DNA of 9,910 bases from NCBI GenBank assembly GCA_946482355.1, contig CAMLRE010000039.1:1-9910 (forward strand), written 5' to 3'. Below, piece after piece: positions 7,358 to 9,910 of the stretch. The DNA is from an uncultured Bdellovibrio sp. Lineage in GTDB: Bacteria > Bdellovibrionota > Bdellovibrionia > Bdellovibrionales > Bdellovibrionaceae. Positions within the stretch are counted from its first letter, which is position 1. Every line of letters begins with the position of its first letter. Made by a program: the position numbers and the translations under genes. The notes under the pieces are model-generated. The model did not search any database. It saw only the letters and a program-made list of their open reading frames with translations, and had not been told where the DNA came from.

Positions 7358-8071
7358 GCGCACAAGTAAAGACATTGCCCCGATAAAAAGAACAACGCTT
7401 AGCCATTGTGAAATGCTAAGATTTGCGATCAGTGCTCCGCGATCGTCTTCGCGGAAATATTCGATAATAAAACGATTAATCGCGTGGCCGCATAACCACG
7501 TTAGAAAAAGTACTCCAGGCAGCAGCAGTTGGTTTTTTTTCTTACGCCAGTACATTAGCGATGCCAGAAGTAAAACTTCAGCCAGCGCCATATAAAGCTG
7601 CGTCGGATGGCGCCCCTCAATAGCCCACGGAAGTTCGCAGTGGCTTCCGAAACAACAGCCTTCAAAGAAACACCCCATGCGGCCAAGCGCGTAGCTTAAA
7701 CCAATGTAAGGCGTGAAAAAATCAGCCCAGATATAGAAGCTTTGTTTTTTTGATTTTAAGTAAGCGGTCACAGCGATTAAAGCTAAGATAAAGCCGCCGT
7801 AAAAAACAAAGCCGCCCTTCCAGAATTTGAAAATCTCTAACGGAAATTCCGCATAGAAGCTGGGTTCTTCATAGATCACATGAGTTAGTCTTCCGCCGAT
7901 AAAGCCTGTGATCATCATGATCAGCGCAAGATCAAAAGTCATCTTACGATCTAGTTTTGGATTTTGGTTTAACTCGGTATTTACCAGTAACAGAATAAAA
8001 GTTACTGACATAGAAATCACAAGATAGAATGTCGGAATATGAATAAAACCAAAATCTAAGACAGGTTTCAC
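7334..8071 (-). CDS. lgt: Prolipoprotein diacylglyceryl transferase Lgt
   Basis: Lgt performs the first step of lipoprotein maturation: it moves diacylglycerol from phosphatidylglycerol to the lipobox cysteine in the inner membrane. The 245-residue product shows about seven hydrophobic segments and the family signatures: GFIGGR (56-61), GGFVFYGG (86-93), GRMGCFFEGCCFG (130-142), HPTQLY (155-160) and NRFIIEYFR (199-207). R131, R200 and E204 appear to correspond to E. coli R143, R239 and E243. The position of E. coli H103 is tyrosine here (Y91), a variant I believe occurs in other Lgt proteins. The Cys-rich GCFxxGCC form differs from the E. coli GNFxNGE form. The GTG start at 8071 overlaps the lspA stop in GTGA, so translation is coupled to lspA. 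Confidence 0.96.
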   Translation of the reverse strand: MKPVLDFGFIHIPTFYLVISMSVTFILLLVNTELNQNPKLDRKMTFDLALIMMITGFIGGRLTHVIYEEPSFYAEFPLEIFKFWKGGFVFYGGFILALIAVTAYLKSKKQSFYIWADFFTPYIGLSYALGRMGCFFEGCCFGSHCELPWAIEGRHPTQLYMALAEVLLLASLMYWRKKKNQLLLPGVLFLTWLCGHAINRFIIEYFREDDRGALIANLSISQWLSVVLFIGAMSLLVRLFNIARN

Positions 8072-8568
8072 GTAAGCTCAGTCTTCTTTTTTTCTTTTTC
8101 AGTCATGATTAAGTAAACTAAAGCCCCAACGCCACAAACAATCGCCATATCGGCAATGTTAAACGCTGGCCATGTCTGACGGTTGTGAAAATGAAAATCA
8201 ATAAAATCAACCACATATCTGTATTGTACGCGATCGATGTAATTTCCAATAGCGCCACCGAAGATAAAAGATAACGCGATCATTTGGGATGTTTGTTTTT
8301 CTTTAAGGCCCCAAAGAATGTACAAAATTAAAGAACAAGCTAAAGGTGGCATTGCTAAGAAAAAGATTTCGCGAAACACTGCCGGTGTTTGCGCTAAAAT
8401 TCCAAACGCTGCGCCAAAGTTTCTTACGTAAGTGATATTGAAATAATTTTCAATCACCACGCGGCTTTCATGAAGCTGAAATTTTGTATGAACAAAAAGT
8501 TTAGTCAGCTGGTCTACAGCAATGACTAAACTTGAAATCGACATTAAGTAAATTAATTTTTGTCTCAT
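8068..8568 (-). CDS. lspA: Lipoprotein signal peptidase LspA
   Basis: LspA (signal peptidase II) is an inner-membrane aspartyl protease that cuts the signal peptide from lipoproteins after Lgt has modified the cysteine. The 166-residue product has four hydrophobic segments and all conserved boxes: DQLTK (19-23), VRNFGAAFG (48-56), GGAIGNYIDR (104-113), VVDFIDF (119-125) and FNIADMAI (136-143). The catalytic pair is D121 and D140, with the same 19-residue spacing as D124 and D143 in P. aeruginosa. The C-terminus is a short Lys/Glu-rich cytoplasmic tail. An in-frame start exists at 8598, but the ATG at 8568 is preferred because GGAG lies 7 nt upstream and the hydrophobic segment follows directly. 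It is the first gene of an lspA-lgt unit. Confidence 0.96.
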   Translation of the reverse strand: MRQKLIYLMSISSLVIAVDQLTKLFVHTKFQLHESRVVIENYFNITYVRNFGAAFGILAQTPAVFREIFFLAMPPLACSLILYILWGLKEKQTSQMIALSFIFGGAIGNYIDRVQYRYVVDFIDFHFHNRQTWPAFNIADMAIVCGVGALVYLIMTEKEKKKTELT

Positions 8569-8668
8569 CGTCGGACTCCGTATCTGTTCACGACACAATG
8601 CTAGAATTTTTTGATTGGTTCTTGTTATTTTTTTAAGACTATCACAATTGCCCCGGTGATAGTAGGGC

Positions 8669-8693
8669 TAGCTGGGCCTTTCAGCTGTTTTTT
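8669..8693 (+). terminator. Hairpin with T-run, first of two
   Basis: AGCTG (8670-8674) pairs with CAGCT (8682-8686), extended by a T-G pair, around a 7-nt loop. GTTTTTT follows. The stem is short, so it may be a weak intrinsic terminator. Confidence 0.45.
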
Positions 8694-8732
8694 GCGCCGC
8701 ACTGGCCCCGTTCATTCTGACCCGGAAATTCC

Positions 8733-8759
8733 AAGCTACCTCACGGTAGTTTTTATTTT
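8733..8759 (+). terminator. Intrinsic terminator, second of two
   Basis: CTACC (8736-8740) pairs with GGTAG (8745-8749) around TCAC, extended outward by G-T and two A-T pairs to eight pairs. TTTTATTTT follows. It would end a plus-strand transcript from the lspA upstream region and insulate the gene at 8864. Confidence 0.55.
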
Positions 8760-8781
8760 AGGTGTCCAAAAAATAAATAAA

Positions 8782-8809
8782 TTCACAATAAACACAGATT
8801 TTCTAGAAT
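8782..8809 (+). promoter_or_regulatory. Probable sigma-70-like promoter of the six-Cys protein gene
   Basis: TTCACA (8782-8787) and TAGAAT (8804-8809) each match five of six consensus bases with a 16-nt spacer. The start site would be near 8816, giving a leader of about 48 nt. It lies just after the terminator pair, in an AT-rich stretch. Confidence 0.5.
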
Positions 8810-8863
8810 TAACTCATCTCTGGAACTTAACCACAAAGAAAAGACCATAAAAAAGGAGCTTTT

Positions 8864-9337
8864 ATGAAAAAACTGTTAGTTGCCCTGGTGCTGATGATCT
8901 CGTCATCTGCCTTTTCAGCCATCGTTATACCTCAGCTCAACGAAGCTGACTCGAAAGATATGTATCATGCCCTCTCTAAGTGGGGAACGCGAATGATCGA
9001 TAGAGAGCAGGGCTTAATCCGTATCGAAGTTATTAACCCACGCTGTATTTGGGTAAAACATGATCAAAAGCCTGATACTTGTACATTAGTTGATGTGCTT
9101 CACGATAAAGAACTTACTCGCTCAGATAGCGCAGCTAAGTGGTTAGGAAAACTACTGGTTCGCCATGTGGGAACAACTTGCGAAACAGGTATGGATGAAA
9201 ACGGCAACTGTATGACAGCTGCACGCCTTATCCGTTGCTGGCACCCATGGGATCCAAAAAATCCACCAGTTCTTGTACCAATCGGCAGACGTTACATCTG
9301 TTGGCTTGAGCCGATTCGTGCTCCAGACGCAAATTAA
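8864..9337 (+). CDS. Secreted six-cysteine protein, first of a tandem pair
   Basis: No known family is recognised for this 157-residue protein. A signal peptide covers about residues 1-19 (cleavage near SAFSA). The mature chain has exactly six cysteines: C61, C73, C106, C116, C125 and C146. An even number in an exported protein suggests three disulfides. The start of the mature chain, LNEADSK...LSKW...DR, recurs in the next gene, as do all six cysteines, so the two are paralogues. This copy carries a Trp/Pro-rich stretch between C125 and C146 (WHPWDPKNPP) that the second copy lacks. A strong ribosome binding site, AAGGAG, lies 5 nt before the ATG. The gene has its own promoter upstream and a strong terminator downstream, so it can form a single-gene unit. 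Confidence 0.83.
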   Translation: MKKLLVALVLMISSSAFSAIVIPQLNEADSKDMYHALSKWGTRMIDREQGLIRIEVINPRCIWVKHDQKPDTCTLVDVLHDKELTRSDSAAKWLGKLLVRHVGTTCETGMDENGNCMTAARLIRCWHPWDPKNPPVLVPIGRRYICWLEPIRAPDAN

Positions 9338-9351
9338 AGTCGACATAACTT

Positions 9352-9390
9352 AAGAGGTTCACTTTTTATGAGAATTTGAACCTCTTTTTT
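9352..9390 (+). terminator. Strong intrinsic terminator after the first six-Cys gene
   Basis: AAGAGGTTCA (9352-9361) and TGAACCTCTT (9377-9386) form a perfect 10-bp stem around a 15-nt loop, followed directly by TTTT. It lies 14 nt after the stop codon. Because the stem is flanked by A and T residues it might act in both directions. Confidence 0.85.
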
Positions 9391-9423
9391 CACCATTTTT
9401 GTAAACAACATTAGGATTTACCA

Positions 9424-9910
9424 ATGACAAAATTTTTTCGCCAATTTGTTCGCCTTAACCTTCTGGCTTTTTTAATCACTACATTACATTTTATCTCGGT
9501 TCAGGCCCAAGAGGAGCCAGATCTTCCACCTGAGCTGACGAAATTTGAACTGAACGAAACTGATTCAAAAGAACTTTTTGATGTTTTAAGTAAGTGGAAC
9601 CTTGTGGTTACCGACCGTCAAACTCAAGAAAAAAAGATTCAGACTTCAGAAGTCGTGTGTGTTGAAAACATGGAAGACGGGCGTCAGTTGGGCTGCACAG
9701 TCTACGATGATTTACGTTCACATGATGTGACGAAATATAATAAAAACGCAGACCCGCTATTTAAAGTGTTGGTCAAACACATTCCCATGGAATGTGAAGA
9801 CGACAGCGAAACCTGCATGTTAAGCGCAGAAAAAATGGCCTGCACGCTTTCAGCGAATAAATATTTTTGCACTATGGAAGTTCTAGTACCACAACCCCAA
9901 AAGAAAAAAG
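9424..9910 (+). CDS. Secreted six-cysteine protein, second of a tandem pair (3' end cut)
   Basis: The frame is open from the ATG at 9424 to the right edge, giving 162 residues with no stop seen. It begins with a signal peptide (basic N-terminus, hydrophobic core, cleavage near SVQAQ, about residue 29). FELNETDSKELFDVLSKW (41-58) matches the start of the mature part of the preceding protein. Six cysteines (C79, C91, C124, C131, C140, C149) follow: the first-to-second spacing (12), second-to-third (33) and fourth-to-fifth (9) are identical to those of the upstream paralogue. After the last cysteine a Pro/Gln/Lys-rich tail begins that the upstream copy lacks. TAGGA lies 7 nt before the ATG. A terminator separates it from the first copy and I see no good promoter in the 34 nt left, so expression may depend on read-through. 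Function unknown. Confidence 0.8.
   Translation, partial: MTKFFRQFVRLNLLAFLITTLHFISVQAQEEPDLPPELTKFELNETDSKELFDVLSKWNLVVTDRQTQEKKIQTSEVVCVENMEDGRQLGCTVYDDLRSHDVTKYNKNADPLFKVLVKHIPMECEDDSETCMLSAEKMACTLSANKYFCTMEVLVPQPQKKK

Larger units (their letters stand above)
8637..8760 (+). ncRNA. Candidate small RNA or structured non-coding element
   Basis: The 295 nt between the lspA start and the next gene hold no credible protein gene. They do contain several inverted repeats. ACTATCAC (8638-8645) pairs perfectly with GTGATAGT (8656-8663). GGGCTAG (8665-8671) can pair with CTGGCCC (8702-8708) using one G-U pair. Two hairpins followed by T-runs lie at 8669-8693 and 8733-8759. The T-runs follow the hairpins only on the plus strand, yet no plus-strand gene lies upstream to need termination. 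A short plus-strand transcript starting near 8635 is the simplest explanation. I find only a weak promoter match (TTGATT at 8611, TAAGAC at 8634), and no match by eye to 6S, SRP RNA, tmRNA or tRNA. Confidence 0.4.

Noticed and set aside
8694..8732. Resemblance of CCCGGAAATTCC to the SRP RNA tip, and of GTTCATTC to a tRNA T-loop
   Set aside because: The flanking bases do not pair as required for SRP helix 8 or a T-arm, and no D-arm, anticodon arm or acceptor stem is present.
8601..8810. CTAGAATT repeated at 8601-8608 and 8803-8810, as if flanking a mobile element
   Set aside because: An 8-bp AT-rich match over 200 nt is easily chance. There are no terminal inverted repeats and no transposase.
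8611..8850. A 79-codon reading frame between lspA and the six-Cys gene
   Set aside because: No ribosome binding site, no family resemblance, and it runs through the hairpin and terminator structures. Non-coding structure explains the region better.

Overview
The window looks like an ordinary chromosomal segment of a moderately AT-rich Gram-negative bacterium. Outer-membrane barrel proteins, a TonB-dependent receptor, lipoproteins and the lipoprotein-processing enzymes all imply a double membrane. The many small secreted Cys-rich proteins of no recognised family, next to conserved housekeeping genes, would suit a Bdellovibrionota-like (predatory) lineage. That placement is inference from general impression, not proven by any marker here.

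Layout. Positions 1-1788, minus strand: the 5' part of a KimA-type potassium transporter gene cut by the left edge, the small zinc protein YacG, and a Gly/Asn/Tyr-rich lipoprotein. Positions 1926-2759, minus strand: a predicted outer-membrane beta-barrel protein, transcribed divergently from acs (acetyl-CoA synthetase, 2883-4721, plus strand). Positions 4825-6961, plus strand: a BtuB-like TonB-dependent receptor followed 10 nt later by a small Cys-containing exported protein. Positions 7022-7357, plus strand: a small Ser/Thr-rich lipoprotein whose end overlaps the end of lgt. Positions 7334-8568, minus strand: the lspA-lgt pair, which carries out the first two steps of lipoprotein maturation. 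Positions 8637-8760: a non-coding stretch with several hairpins, two of them followed by T-runs on the plus strand. Positions 8864-9910, plus strand: two tandem paralogous secreted proteins sharing a six-cysteine pattern, the second cut by the right edge.

How they fit together: LspA and Lgt would process the two lipoproteins encoded here, and most other products go to the envelope. Acs feeds acetate into acetyl-CoA, KimA would import K+, and YacG inhibits DNA gyrase in other bacteria.

The observations most worth checking are: (1) the TonB receptor start codon, which lies inside a perfect 11-bp inverted repeat, lacks a Shine-Dalgarno sequence, and has a TAnnnT -10-like box exactly 7 nt upstream, consistent with a leaderless, operator-controlled transcript; (2) the orphan plus-strand terminators upstream of lspA, suggesting an unannotated small RNA; (3) the tandem six-cysteine secreted family. 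I saw no CRISPR array, transposon, phage gene, tRNA or rRNA, and no clear multi-gene novel system.
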